Shown: positions 12,653-38,290 of the stretch, piece after piece | How the letters are laid out: each line of letters begins with the position of its first letter | How positions within the stretch are numbered: position 1 is the stretch's first letter | From: Ascaris suum | Lineage: Eukaryota > Nematoda > Chromadorea > Rhabditida > Ascarididae | Length of the DNA stretch: 64,000 nt | Reading direction: 5' to 3' | Assembly (NCBI GenBank): GCA_013433145.1 | Contig: CM024187.1 | Coordinates: 12,540,826-12,604,825, forward strand | Position numbers and translations under genes: made by a program | Notes under the pieces: generated by a model | Database searches by the model: none | What the model saw: only the letters and a program-made list of their open reading frames with translations | Told to the model about the DNA's origin: nothing

Positions 12653-15065
12653 GGTTGAAGTGCAATATTATCGCCTGAACGTTTGGATGTGGAATCCTAC
12701 AGGAAATCCACTTGCTTGGACGGAAATTTATATGGAGAGAGTGAATCTGCCAGAAAGGAGTTCAAATTGGGCGGATTGAGGAGACTAATTTGTGCGAAGT
12801 GGTATAACGAAGCAGCTCTGATGAGTATGTCAATATAAAATTGAGAAATATTTGCGATTCTCAACTCTTTCTGCATACAGTCATAACTGAGATCCTTTAA
12901 AACTGTGAGAAATTAGAATGCGCGCAACAACAAAACAAGAAATCAGAATCCACCAAGGGATAATCTTTTCAAACAATGAAAGCTGGAAAAGCGGATGCTT
13001 ATGTGGCGAAAAGGTTAGAAAACGCTCCATTTGGAGATCGCAAATCATCCGAACCCGGAACTCGAGGCCTTGAAGGACTCAAGTCCTCATTTTGGATTAA
13101 GTCATAATTTGCGTCAAAAGAACAAATAATATGTGACTTTAGCATGTCCTGTTTGCATGACATTAAAAGAAACAAGAATTTTGTTAATGTAAATCGAGCA
13201 TAGGAAATTAGAAAAAAAATCATAGGAATTTGTCAAAAGGAGGAACCTGTTCGTTGACAAAGACCTTTGGCGTTAGTTGAATGCCCATTAAGAACTGTCG
13301 GCATGAAAATTTCTCTCAAAAGCATATTAAAAAACAAGTCACTAGCCAACTTTGACGAAAAATAATAAGCAGCAACATTAATCAGATTTTTCGAGGCGTT
13401 TAAGCGCAGTTGTAGAATTTTGCTGTGAATGTGTTGACTTAATTAGCCAACAAAATTACGCAGAAGTGTTGTTGAATGTATCAAGGATTTAGAGAAGGCA
13501 AAAGAAAAGTTTTCGCCAACACCAAAACATGCATGACAAAATGATTATTCAATCGAAACTTAGCTGTAGAAGGGACGAAACACTGAACATCAGCTGCAAT
13601 AAGAGGAGCAGGCTGCAAGCTTAGCAACCGTGAGAAGAACGTGAAGTGGCTAACAGCGAGGGAATTGCGCTGCTAGGTGCAGTCATGATGTTCGCAGACA
13701 AGCGGCCGGCCACTCGAGTATCGCTCCGAGTACGAGTAATGAAATAATTTTGGCTGATATCTCAAAGGCACTTTGCTAGACGAGGAGACGCGATCGCGTT
13801 CGAGTGTGTACGCGCGTCGAGGAGGAATTAGCCAACGAAGTGGCGTAGAGACGAACGCATGCTCACTTTTATGCATAGCAGAGTAACGCTACTTGAACGT
13901 GGTTTCTCTATATTCACGGCAAGGTGGCAAGCGGATGGATCCATTTCGGTGCGTCTGATGGACGTCAGCTGAAGGAATCAACGTTCGAGTCATGATGTCT
14001 CACATGCGACGAACGCTGGCTTACGAAACATCGGAGAAACCCGCATACGACTCGAAACAGATATGTGACATCGATGGTCGATGCGAGTGATGCATGCAAA
14101 ACAACACATCAAACGACAATTACGAATGCGTGAATCCACTCGGTTTCCATCAACGCACTTCTCGAACAGATTATACATTACGTGGATGTGTGCTGCTCCC
14201 TACTGAGTTTACAAATCGTTCTTGCGGACTCTCCGTGTAAAACAGCATGACAGAATCGCCAGAAAAAAAAAGCATCATTATGATGATGCCCATGTAACGC
14301 ATCCACTAATGTACGGATGTCATTTCGCTCGTAATGACTTTCACCTGGCGGTTAACAGAAGAAAATTTTCGGATTTTGCGCCTACTGGATTTGAAATGCT
14401 TCTTTGAAATTCACGCGTCTAGGTGCGTCTAAATGTCAAAGAAATATGTTATAGCCGTTTAAAGTAGAAAACAACTAACTGAATCGTCACTCGACTGTCA
14501 CCTTAGAAGAATGGCAAATTTTCTTGTTGAGGCAAAGATTAAGTGAGCGATGACCTAAGATGCGAAACTGCAAAATTCCTTACGCATTTCAGTCAAGAAC
14601 GAATTAAAAGAAGAAATTGGTAAGATAATGTGTGCAGGTGGATGGACGCACACGCGTATGCGCGAATATTGGCAGTTATTGTGCAAATGCAGATCATCTT
14701 GAATTACACCAAAAAGAAGAACGATAGCCACACTGCGCCAGCTAACCCTTTTCTCTTCTGAAACAGCACACGTAAAATTGCAGACTTGAATTGAAATTAT
14801 GGGCGATTCTAGTAATTGTGCTGTAGCCAGTATTTTACATCTCTGATGTTTCACTGTTCAACGTCACATGTTAGTTCTCATATGCATTCTTCTTTTCATG
14901 TGATCAGCGTCTATTGCGGGGAAACAAAGATGGGATGAGTCTTTAAATGTGGGCTTCTCAAGTTCTAGAAAGTAAAGAATGTGCAGCCAGAAGTGACCAG
15001 GATAGAATCTATAACGCCTCTGAATCGGTCGTTTTGAAAACATCGTGCGATCACCTCAACAACTG
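12653..15065. other. Intergenic, no gene recognised
   Basis: No exon with matching splice sites and a family-like translation was found. The part at 13670-14170 is somewhat GC-richer, with ORFs on the minus strand that resemble nothing known. Confidence 0.4.
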
Positions 15066-21521
<6,456 letters not shown>

Positions 21522-22275
21522 TGATTCTAGCAAACTTCATCAGTGAACATTTTTACAAGAGAAGACTACGGATTTTCAAAGGTGGCCGGTCTATGGCGGT
21601 CTCATAGAACAAATAAGCATGCATGAGTAGAAGTATGCCTATACGTGGTATCGTAAAGTAAAAATGCAAACAATAATGAAACGTAGACATAAATTCCACT
21701 GAAACGAAAACATCTTAAAAATATCCGTTGCATTTAATTGCGACCAGAGGAATACACAATTGAACAGAATGTGCAGCGAAGCACAACACAGAGTGACATA
21801 CTTAGAAAGAAGTGATAAATTGTATAAAGCGGGTTTCGAAACGCTTTAAATTGTTTCATTTAATCATTCAGCGCTTTTTTGGAATTCTCAGATTCCGCTG
21901 GAAGTGTTGAATTTTTCTTCTCGAATGTAACATCGCTTTCATGCGATATGCTCATAACGAATAAAAGTGGTACGTGTGATTCCGCGAAAAAACTGTTTCC
22001 CCAATTACGTCCAACATGCACGCTGAAGTCTCAGATGGAAGGTAAAAATCTCAACTAAAAGGGGCGATGTGTTTGTTCCCGAGGAAAGCATAGGTATTTC
22101 ACATCGATAATCACTACATTAGCACTTTTCTACGACATACGATTTTTCAAACTAAACAGATAGACAATATGATTTTTCTGATACAAATAACTTACTCAAC
22201 TACAATATACAGTAAAAGTTTGAAGTGAATTCTGATGAAGCATTCTGCCAAATAGAGCAAAATAAAGCAGTTATT

Positions 22276-28394
<6,119 letters not shown>

Positions 28395-28409
28395 CGCATG
28401 CTTTGACAA

Positions 28410-31400
28410 CGTTAGTGGAGCTCCAAGTTCTCGTGGAGGTTGGGTAGGGCGTGTTGAGACACTACACTATTTCGCATCCACTATTGTGGCGGCGTTCACA
28501 TGAATACGAGGTCACTGCGCAGAGTATGTAAGCGCAAGACGTCACAAGGAGCTTGTCGCAATTTCTAATCTGTCGTCCGGTGGTAACGTGGTTCACGCGG
28601 TCTTGAGGAGGCGCCCGTCAAATCAGCTCTGAACCACTACGTTTTTGTAATTTGTACCCAAAATAGAGGAGCCTTGTTGCGCAGTACAAGAGACATTTTG
28701 TTTTTTAATATGGTTATCTAGCAGTCATTCGGCTGTGTTTGATCAGACGAGTTCAGCCTCTCTCAGAAGGCTGTGGAACATGTAAACCACGAAAATTATC
28801 ATTAGTCCAAAGTGGTCGAGAAGTCAAATGGAACCCAACGCTGAGTGACGTACCACTTCATTTCACAGGTCGGGCAACGACCGTGAATGACACAAATAGG
28901 ACTGCAGGTGGTACACTAAAAGAGTTGGTTGTTCGACCATCCTCTCCTTTCTGACAGAAATTGAAGGCCTTTACGGTACGGCCTGTTGTGCGATTGCAAG
29001 GCACTAGCGGAGCAGTGTATACAGCCAACGATCCCACAAGATCATAGAGATGGGAAGCAGGGAGGAAGGAGAAGAGGAATTCGCAAAGATCAATTGCATA
29101 CTACAGGCACATCACACGTCAGAGCTTCTTGAGCTATCTGAAAGGGTCTACCAAAGACCTAGCAGGTATGAAGATGAACAGGTGGAAAAATTCGTCGGAT
29201 GGCAATCGGAATTCCTTGGTGTGATCACATTAGTTGAAGGAAATGCTTGGCGGTGGTAGTCTTCACCTGGTTTGATGGCTTGAAATAGACGGTTTACCTA
29301 TAAGGAACTTGCTGAAGAAGTGTCGACCCCAGAGTTGCTGCCAGGCCTTCTCTGTGAAATTTCCCTATCGCCAAAGCAAGTGACGGTTTACTGAGCAGTA
29401 GCCATTCACAACGCCGTCCACTGACTCATCATCCGCAACTTTTCTAAGATAACTGCGTTGAGGAAGTCAGCGTGCTGGACGCTTCTCGGATTCGCACTCG
29501 AACAAGCAGAAATAAACATGCAGATTGCAAACCATGTTTTCTGCTACTGAGGTTCAACAAACAGATTGTTTCTTCCTATCCTCCCACTAGCCACTTTGTT
29601 GCGCTCAGTGTTTCAAGCGTGTGGGAAACCTAAGCGCTAGAGAAAAGGCTGTTGCGCACATTTGATAGGGAGCTTTGCACAAGCATTGGCTCTTTTCAAA
29701 AGTCTCCCAACTAAAGTCTCAAAACTATTATGTTTTACAAGGAAAAAATTCCTCCGTTCTATCAGCTTTCTGTTTTCATGAATGAACAAGACATGATCGA
29801 GCCGGAGCCGGAGCCTCACATCTACCTTGTCTGATCCTCTCCGATATTAAAAGAAAGCTGTTTCCAGTGGTTAAACCATTCAGATTGTGCGAATTGCGAA
29901 ATTACATTTAAGAAACAGATCGATTTTTCATGTCGTATATGAGCCACTGAGTGTAAGTTTATTTGTCATGCACGTCGAACATCCGCATTGCATCTTGGGC
30001 TTATGTGTCAAAGCTTAATTGCGATGATTTACTTGCAATCTCTGCGTTGCAGATGTTAGCAGACTAATTCACAAAGTAGTTTGGGACAAGGCACATGCAA
30101 TTAATTTATTAACACTGATCCAGGCTGGGCTGAACTGCATTTCCTGATATTGTCGAGCAGAAGGAATTTCGCCAAGATAATTTTGCAGGAGCCGGATGTG
30201 TCTGGTCCACAGTACTAGCTGGTAAGTGCCAATATAACTTGCGTGTAAAAACCACTCCTGGGACAGCAAACCATGCTCTGGGGCACAGACTGAGCCGAAA
30301 TATCCATTAGTCCAAGGTACTCATATGGTCTTGCAGTCCGGCCGGTGACCTTTTCCCAAACAGACGGCAGTGTGGGCCCTTGCACATCAAAACAAACCTC
30401 GGAGTCATCGTAGCCTCCTAAGATTAACCGCAATGCAATGAATGATTGCTAGAACTACCACGGTAAAAACCAGTGAAAAGACTGAAGCTCGGAGCTCCGT
30501 ACGTGTTTCGTCAAGTGCGCCCAGTTATGGCTGCTGCTGAAACCAGTCATAGATCGATGGAAGCTGGTGTCTTTCGAAACAGCCCACCGTCCCGCACAGG
30601 ATGTCTCTGACAGCCGTTGCAATCAGAGTGTGCTTATTCATAAAGCCTGTGGTGCTGCATTGAACAGATTGTTTCATCTCCATATCGAGTAGTAAAGCCC
30701 AAATACTCACGTTGATCCGATTGCTCGCAAGGTGAGAACGACTAAATTAAAGCAGATATTCAAATGATCATTCAAAACATAAGAGATTCAAAATGTGCTG
30801 GATAATAGTGTCGGTATCGGATAACAGTGATAGTATCGGATATGATCCCATCCCAAACTCAGATATACTATCCTGCAGATATCACAAATGTCGTCATACT
30901 TGCTGCTAACACTACCGATCCCTTGCGCTCAAAAGCGATTTAGGGAATGGCGCCGATTGCCTGAGACTCACTCAGGCGCATGGTAAAAGTGCGGCTTGAT
31001 CGCAACAGCAGATATCCGATAAATGGTTGCTTCAGTTTAAAATAAAGCGCAAAAGCATCCTTTCCAACAGCAGTTCCACGAAAGATTTGTTGCGTGCTAA
31101 ACATAAGGGCTCCTCTTCTAGCTCCATCTGTGGAATCAGCACTTCAGCTGATAGTTAACCAACTCCAAATGCGGTTCTGATCATGGAAGCTGCTAATTAA
31201 AACCATTTGTTCCACTTTCCAAACAAGAATTGTTCCGGTCTTTCCTTTTCATTTACTGACAAGGACATTACAACAGTGCATTCTACAAGACGCAATCCTT
31301 CAAGCAAAATATTTACTACGACTCCAGGAAGATGAACGCTTACATTCGTCCGTAAATTCATAACTCAAACCCTTTTAATTCACAGCGGAGAACGTTCACT

Positions 31401-33236
31401 ATCAAAGCCCTTTATTAAAGGGCAAACAGACATGAATTTGCCAGAAAAAAAGGAGACCAGAACATTTCGAAGAAGAAGAGTCTTGAGAGTAAATGAGCGA
31501 GCGCAGCAAGACGGGAAACCTGCTGGCATTCAGATTTCGACGCCTCACTATTCTTGCGGACTTTGTAGTCGAAATAAACGTCTTTTAAACCTGGGGAACT
31601 CCTCACTAGGGGACAACAGCACAGCAATCTTGACCTGCTTCTGTCGCTTGAATAAACCTCCGTTGCTCCTTCAAGCACTGCCCCACGCTACGACCATTCA
31701 AGAAATGCTCGTGTAATCTGTACTGTTAAATATTCCATCGCCGACACAACGCACCATCAACCCTTCGGCGCGCACACAGTTTACACAATTTCTGGGCTAA
31801 AATATATGACAACATAGCCATTTGAACGTAAATCAGTGGATGCGTAATAGCGCATTGTTTCACTACTCCTTGCTCGCTACTTAAAACACGTAATCTCAAG
31901 ACGCGACTAGCAGTGCTTTGGCATGAAAAGAAAAAATTCAGGCAAGCGTTTTGATCTTTCGCTGCAGGTTTTCACACGAAGCCTTCGTGGAATTCCAAGG
32001 GCAAACGCGCTGCAAATCTATTTGCACTGCGATCGTAAAAATATTTTGCTTCACTAACTGCGTTGTCTTGCAAAATATGCGATTTTTTACGAACCCCAAT
32101 ATAACTTATTAAGGCTCGAGTGAAATAAAACAAGCGAAGATGCCTACTCAGAATAATAAAGTATGGCGAATAGTGCGACTATACAGGCTATTAAGGCTCA
32201 GTGCTGTTATAGCTTGCACAAACCCTTTGCAAAATGATTTTCCTGTTGCGCAGCCGGCTAAAAATAGAAATCCAGTCGATTGAAAATAATTTGAAAATTT
32301 TTGCCACCTTTAAATGCCTTTAGCTGTTTTCGTGGTGGACCGACGTAGGAGAGGGTATAGAAGGAATCATCTATGCTGAAGCTCATTTAGACTATTGATT
32401 ATTCTTAATAAAATCGATCATGACTTTTTTGAATTGAAATTGCTGATTGGAAATACACGCATGCATTAAAAAAATAACTTTCAAATCAATCCGGCAGTCT
32501 TGAGGATGTGAATTAACGCGGCATCGTTTCTCCTAGTGCAACAGGGGTTGATGTTGGAGTCTTCAGCCGAATTTTGTTGCTCTCTCTTGTTTACACGATA
32601 GACTGCGAACTGCTATGAAAGGGTATCTCACTGACTGCCAGGATACACTCACCGATGACCAGCTAGTGAACGGGAAAATTTTGCAACCGTCAAAGATAGC
32701 GTGGTTAGGTGCAGTTTATCATGAGCACTTATCGCTCAACTTGATAAACTTATGAATGACGGAATTCCGACGCCGTATTATCAGCGCCAAAATGCAGAAA
32801 TCTTTGTTTATTGGCAATCGGAGACTTGAATGTTTTCAATATATTTTCGAGAAGCATAAGTACTAGAACCGAAGAAAAAAATTCGGAAATATTAACGCAT
32901 TTCTAGTTCTTCAAGTTCACAATTGATGGTGTTGGTATGGTGTGAGATTATTTCTGGCGTAGGTTTTTTCTTCTAGACCCCGTTATTTACTCGCAGCTGT
33001 GAAAGTCGCAAATTGCCGCTGAATTATTCACAAGGAAAGTGATTATTCATTGTTTTTAAAAATCGCTTTAAAAATAAAAACTCTTTGTACGAGCCTCCAG
33101 CATTATTTGCTTAGCAATGACAGTGTGCTCCTTGAAAATGCAGCAGGGTTTCCGTTCCAAAATCCATCGTTTCTTCCAATTCCAACTGCAATTCCGATTT
33201 TTCAAAACACTCTTCACATGCGATCATTATTCGTAC
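28410..33236. other. Stretch between the two channel genes, with GC-richer islands
   Basis: This is where the 3' exons of LGIC-B would be expected, but no TM-coding exon was recognised. The segment 30060-30740 is GC-richer and has long overlapping minus-strand frames (residues such as VRDILCGTVGCFERHQLPSI and SVWEKVTGRTARPYEYLGL) broken by stops. Another minus exon-like piece is at about 31600-31530 (LKDVYFDYKVRKN, between cag and gtttcc). Neither was identified. Around 30830 a short imperfect direct repeat of a tatcggata unit is seen. Confidence 0.35.
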
Positions 33237-34076
33237 CTTTAGCTTAGCGCCATTGATAGCCTGTCGGCACGGATCGGACTGCTCAAATTTCAAACGACTG
33301 TCGCTCCATTCACGTGTCAGAAAAGCGTCAACATGAAGGGAGTTCGTATCAGAAACAAGATTCATCCTCTGAAGTCGCAAGCCAACCGCCACTGAGATCG
33401 GTTCTTCGCTCTCTGCGAACATAACGCTTGCTCAACCATGCGTTTGGCTGCGAGTGACAACAATGTCCGCAGGATAGGCCCGAACCCATGACTTTCGGCT
33501 TCGCGACTAGACGGCCTACTCTATTGAATTTATCCAATACTCATCATTTTTGTTTCCTTGACAATCCTTTCATAACTTCCTTGTAATGACTGCCTCTTCC
33601 ACTTCTTATGCATTACCAGCAAAATCAATCAACAGTACGAAAACTAGTCGATCCTTAATTCTTGTGGTATCCTAACTCATCATTAAAACTGAGTACGATA
33701 CCTCCAGATCCCAGTCAGTTTAGGTTCAAGGAGCAGTACCTAGTAGGATTGTTCTATGGCATTTACATCCTATCTTGATGAAGGCAGGAACAAAAACGTT
33801 TTTGATGGTTTCTCCAAGGAAAGTTCTGCCTTGCTGTTTGATTCCAGGCAAACCACTGAACTCTCACTGTCATTAAAGAAGCAGCCACAAGGAATAAGTA
33901 AGTGGGTGAATGAAAAAGGCAGCAAAATATAAGCAAGCACTAGAATTACCCGGTGGAGTGGGGGCAACTCGCGTCGATAGTTGTTCGATGATCGATTCTT
34001 CAATAATGCAGTGACATACAGCTAGACGCGATAGCTGCATTAATCGAAGTAGCAGAATATGATAAATAAAACGCAT
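33237..34076 (-). CDS. Cys-loop ligand-gated ion channel, 5' part (LGIC-B), two exons
   Basis: Exon 1 (34076-33950) starts at ATG with a signal peptide (MRFIYHILLLRLMQLSRLAV), then EESIIEQLSTRVAPTPP, the usual N-terminal helix before R..P. It ends in phase 1 at donor gtaatt. Exon 2 (33412-33237) starts after gttcgcag and joins in phase to give SEEPISVAVGLRLQRMNL, then HVDAFLTREWSDSRLKF, the W.D.RL motif of loop D/A in these receptors, and SDPC; donor gtacga, phase 0. It is a head-to-tail paralogue of LGIC-A. No exons for WxPD, the Cys-loop or TM1-TM4 were found before LGIC-A starts, so it may be truncated or the rest is diverged. The family assignment is firm; ligand and ion selectivity are unknown. 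Confidence 0.8.
33441..33540 (-). repeat. tRNA-like fragment in LGIC-B intron 1
   Basis: The minus strand reads gtaggccgtctagtcgcg, then aagtcatgggttcgggcc about 10 nt later, which resembles a tRNA D-arm/A-box followed by a T-arm/B-box. The acceptor stem does not close, so it is not a functional tRNA gene as read. It is probably the head of a SINE or a tRNA pseudogene, lying next to LGIC-B exon 2. Confidence 0.3.
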
Positions 34077-35382
34077 TATTCGATATTACATTCGACTCGC
34101 CACCTCCCTGTGCTGCCCTGCTCCTCGTCGTCTAAAGCTTCAATGCGAACACAATTTTGACGGGAACAAAAAGTTGGCACTTAAACATTGCTAGGCATTC
34201 CCCATATTTGGATTTGTCTTGGCAGCCGTTGGCAATCGCTAAAAAAATAATAAGCCCTTCCAACTGAATTTCCCGCAGCATGTCACTTGCACGAACAGTG
34301 ATCTAATTGCAGTCGCAGCAAAACTACACACCTCAAAATAAATGCACCAAGTTTGCAGCATGACTCGTATCGAATTACTAGAAGTGAAAGCATTGCCTTT
34401 GTCCGATAAAGTTACATTTTGGGGTTTCAGCTTTAGAAAATTCACCTCTGGGTAAAGTATTCACCGAAATCTTTGACAGGTAAGCTGGACATGGCAAAGC
34501 TACTACATCGGAACACGTTGAACGCATTGTTTCTGAACTCGTCGCCCAAAATAGTCTTCCTCCTTTAAATTTCAATGGAAATTATTCGGAGCTTTGTACT
34601 CATTAAAAGAGCTGCCATATCGCTAACAAACTTTCACAAGATAGATGAAACCGTAAAATGATGTTTAACTGATGGCTGGGAGTGACGAAAGAGTGGTGAC
34701 GATTAGAACATGTTTGCGATGCGCATCGTGGCAAATGAGTGAGACCCCTAGTTTCTATTTGACACACCGCGCAACACTTCTTTACTTGATGTATCAATTA
34801 AACGAGAAAAATGCACGCAATCAATCTACCACAAAGGTATGACAGTCAGCACACATTTCACCTGTTCTTGTGAGGAAAAATAGCAAATTTTTTTTTTCAA
34901 AACTATGACAGTCAGCAGCAGTTTAGTTTCATTTTACTCCTGGTGGCCCATCCATAATTGTTACATTTTTTTTTTTCAGAATACGGGACCTCAGCTGTTT
35001 TGTGGAACTTTTTCCTGTTCAGAGCACAACTGTGATAGCTATTTGTCAGAAATTGCTGCCAAAGTTTTCTTGTCACTTTCATCATTTATGACAGTTCCCA
35101 CGTCAGAAAACAATTGCCTCAACTATTTTTGGCAGCTTTCCTGTTAGAATGCGATCACAGTAACCAACATGCCGTCCATGGTATAAAGCAAACATGACGT
35201 CGAGGCCTGCTTTGAAAGTAAATATTATTACTAACATCATATGCAACTGTTTTAGTAGTTTCGAAAATTGCCATCACTTTTGTAACCATCGCGCCGCATC
35301 TCAACATGTTATTATTTGGAAATAGCCATTAATCCCCTTCCATCGCAATGCACTCGATAGACCTTCACCAGCTTTCTTGTTA

Positions 35383-35507
<125 letters not shown>

Positions 35508-37935
35508 GCGTTCTGTTTCAAATTTCAAGGATGTTTGTTATTATCTGATGGAAAAGAACATCCATCTTAAGGAAAGAATTTACATTACCTTTTGAAACTT
35601 CAAAAAACTATTTTCAACCTCCGTTTAATTCATGACCGAGCCAAAAACGACTGCTGTCAAATTTTTGTTGACTTGACTGTTTGCTGTTACTGAGAATTAT
35701 GCGTGAATAGTCCTACAATTGCAAGAAAAGTCTGACGCATCATTGTGGGAGGATATCGCGGGAAGTATCCTCGCTGAGTTGTTTGATGTAACAAAAATGT
35801 CACGACGATTATCGACTTCTAAGTGTTGGAAGTGTGAGCCAATAGTAACACACGCAGAAAGGGAGGCAGGGTGCTATGAAGGAAGTCGGAGACCGGTCCC
35901 CTGTCCCTTCTGCAGCACTGATGAGCACCGGAAAGAATCGCAAACGCTTTGATCGTGAGCTAGGCCTTTGCAACATGTTGTATTTGCGTATGATGGGTCT
36001 TAACGGAATTGCTTGATGTAGAGCTTTCCCAGAATTCAAAAGTTTCGATGACTACGAAAATCCGCACTTAATCCGGATTGCTGAGAAAAAATTGAGCTTC
36101 TGAAATTGAGAGTTGCCGATTATTTCAGTAGAAGCCGGTTGCAGTGGCAGTGTTCCTGCTGTTGTGCGCTCAGTGAGGATATGTCTTTTTTCACCTCTGA
36201 AATTAGAAAAAACTGTCATCTTCACGGATGATGCCGGTCACAGACGGCTTCTTAGAAGAATTAGTTATAGCGGAAAGAAAGAGTCGACTACGGAAAGTGT
36301 GATAGACGGTACTCGAAAATATCAGAATTTCGTTAGCAGCCTTAACTTTTCAAGCGTTTTTGATAATCAATTCTTACTAAATCAAAACTTCAGCTATCTC
36401 ATGACATGCAGAAAGATACAACGGATTTTCTTAAAACCGACTCATCACACTATTCTCCTTCGTTGCCAGTTTGCCACGATGCTACAGGTGCAGTCAACAA
36501 CTGGGGGTGCATTCGTCTGTAAAAGAATTTTTTCTAATAAAACCTCCATAGTCATTAACGTGCATAAAGAAAAAACTCGAAGGCCTCTGATATCCATTCG
36601 TGTCGAACTTCAATGACAGCAGTCGAAATCAACGGGCAGGCAGTAGCAATAATAAACTCTGGCAGGTATCAGGAAAACGCTCTCCGCTATGAAGCAAGCA
36701 CACAAGACGACAGCGAAAGACACTATAGGATGTTAGTGCATTGTGCTCCCCCACGAAACCATCACAAGAATAGGATACAAATTACACACCACTAGTGGAA
36801 ACTCGTCAAAATGATGAGTGTAATGAAATATGTAGCTAAATAATTAGGCAGATTCTTTCACGTGAACCGTTTGGATGTCATTAAATATGACCATTGCGCA
36901 GGATGGAGAATTAAACCTGCAAATAAATATGCACAGAAATTTGCGTTCAACGGTTGGCTTTCTCAGACAAATGTCTAAGGGAATTATTAAGCTCGTTTAG
37001 CCGAACAACAAAGCGAAAGACCTCTTAGAGTGGAGCCTCATTCACTGACTGCGAATACACTCACAAGGCTGGAATGCCAATTCACCATACAAACAGTTGC
37101 GCCATTAACGCAGGCGCAAGCACACACAGACAAAGAATGACAATTAAGAAGAACAAAACATGTGCATTTCTTAATTCGCTATACACATAGCACATTGTTA
37201 TAATAAGCCATCGACTTCTCTATGCAGAGAAATCGATGAAACAAACGTGAAGATGAGGTGGAAAATCATGTGAACGCATAGATTTCACAACGCATTCCAT
37301 ACTATGAACTCAAAGACCGACTGTACCAAGATGATTCAATTGGATGGAACTACAGTCGAAAATCAATTCAAATATTCATGTGGGAAAAAAACCAATTCTG
37401 ATAAAAATTTCAGGAGCTATTTAATTGCCCGTAATGGAAAGCTCGTCAAAGGCAAATGTTTAAGCTAGCAGGAGAAAAGATCTGCATATGAAAGACATAT
37501 GTGCAAAGCCCTCAATCGAATCGGATATGAAAGTACATAATTCACATTACATGAAATGGCATCAACATCTCACAGGAAGACCACTGATGTGCGTAAAGGT
37601 CACGCTGTCACAGACATACCCCCCCCCCCCCTACTTATGAAAACGTTCCGAATGACTCAGGTGGGTTTTCTTTGGGAATTCCTTATGTCCTCTGTAAAGA
37701 ATCCGTAAGCACCTTTTCTACTCCACTGTATACCTGTAATGTTTTAAATGTTTCTTATAAGCCAACGACCTAACTCGCAGTGCAAATTACTCTTTACATG
37801 AACCTTTAGACATATTAATGAGCCGTGTGAATGTCAACTAAGCGTGGACATGCCCATTAGTGTTTTTTCTTTTACATATTATTGGGCCACAATCCTATCA
37901 CCGAATTGATCGCAAAGAGGAGTATGCGATAAACA

Positions 37936-37980
37936 CAATGTAGACGCTCTCAAGAAGCACTTGTGTAGGCGTCTACATTG
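37936..37980. repeat. Perfect 12-bp inverted repeat with 21-nt loop
   Basis: caatgtagacgc at 37936-37947 is the exact reverse complement of gcgtctacattg at 37969-37980. The loop is 37948-37968. A transcript of either strand would fold into this hairpin. It stands in non-coding sequence about 310 bp beyond the 3' end of the Ser-rich gene. Confidence 0.8.
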
Positions 37981-38290
37981 GTTGCATAATCCAAGTCAAC
38001 GTAGAAAGACTACGACCTTGAAAAGAAACGTATATTACAACCAAGTTTTTTCTTGGTTAGCCTTCATCTTACAAAGAGCTCTCGATCACCGTATCAAGAA
38101 AAACAAGCCAGAATCTACTGTACGACGATCTAGGCACTCCCACGTGTGCTTCAGAAAAGAATTCTGTGAGGCGAACGCATTGTAGAAAACATCTAATGTC
38201 GCCGTTCGTGATATCAAATTATAAAGTACAAAGTCGAATGATAATGAAACAGAGTGAAGCGGATAGAGCCGCGCAGACAGAGGTATATCA

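Noticed and set aside
30300..30400. Peptide-precursor-like CRLFGKR in a minus frame
   Set aside because: An isolated dibasic site without signal peptide or repeats; considered chance.
32650..32720. Possible LGIC-B exon reading PNHAIFDGCKIFPF before a gtgagt donor on the minus strand
   Set aside because: There is no acceptor in front and an in-frame stop lies two codons upstream of PN; the W of WxPD is absent.
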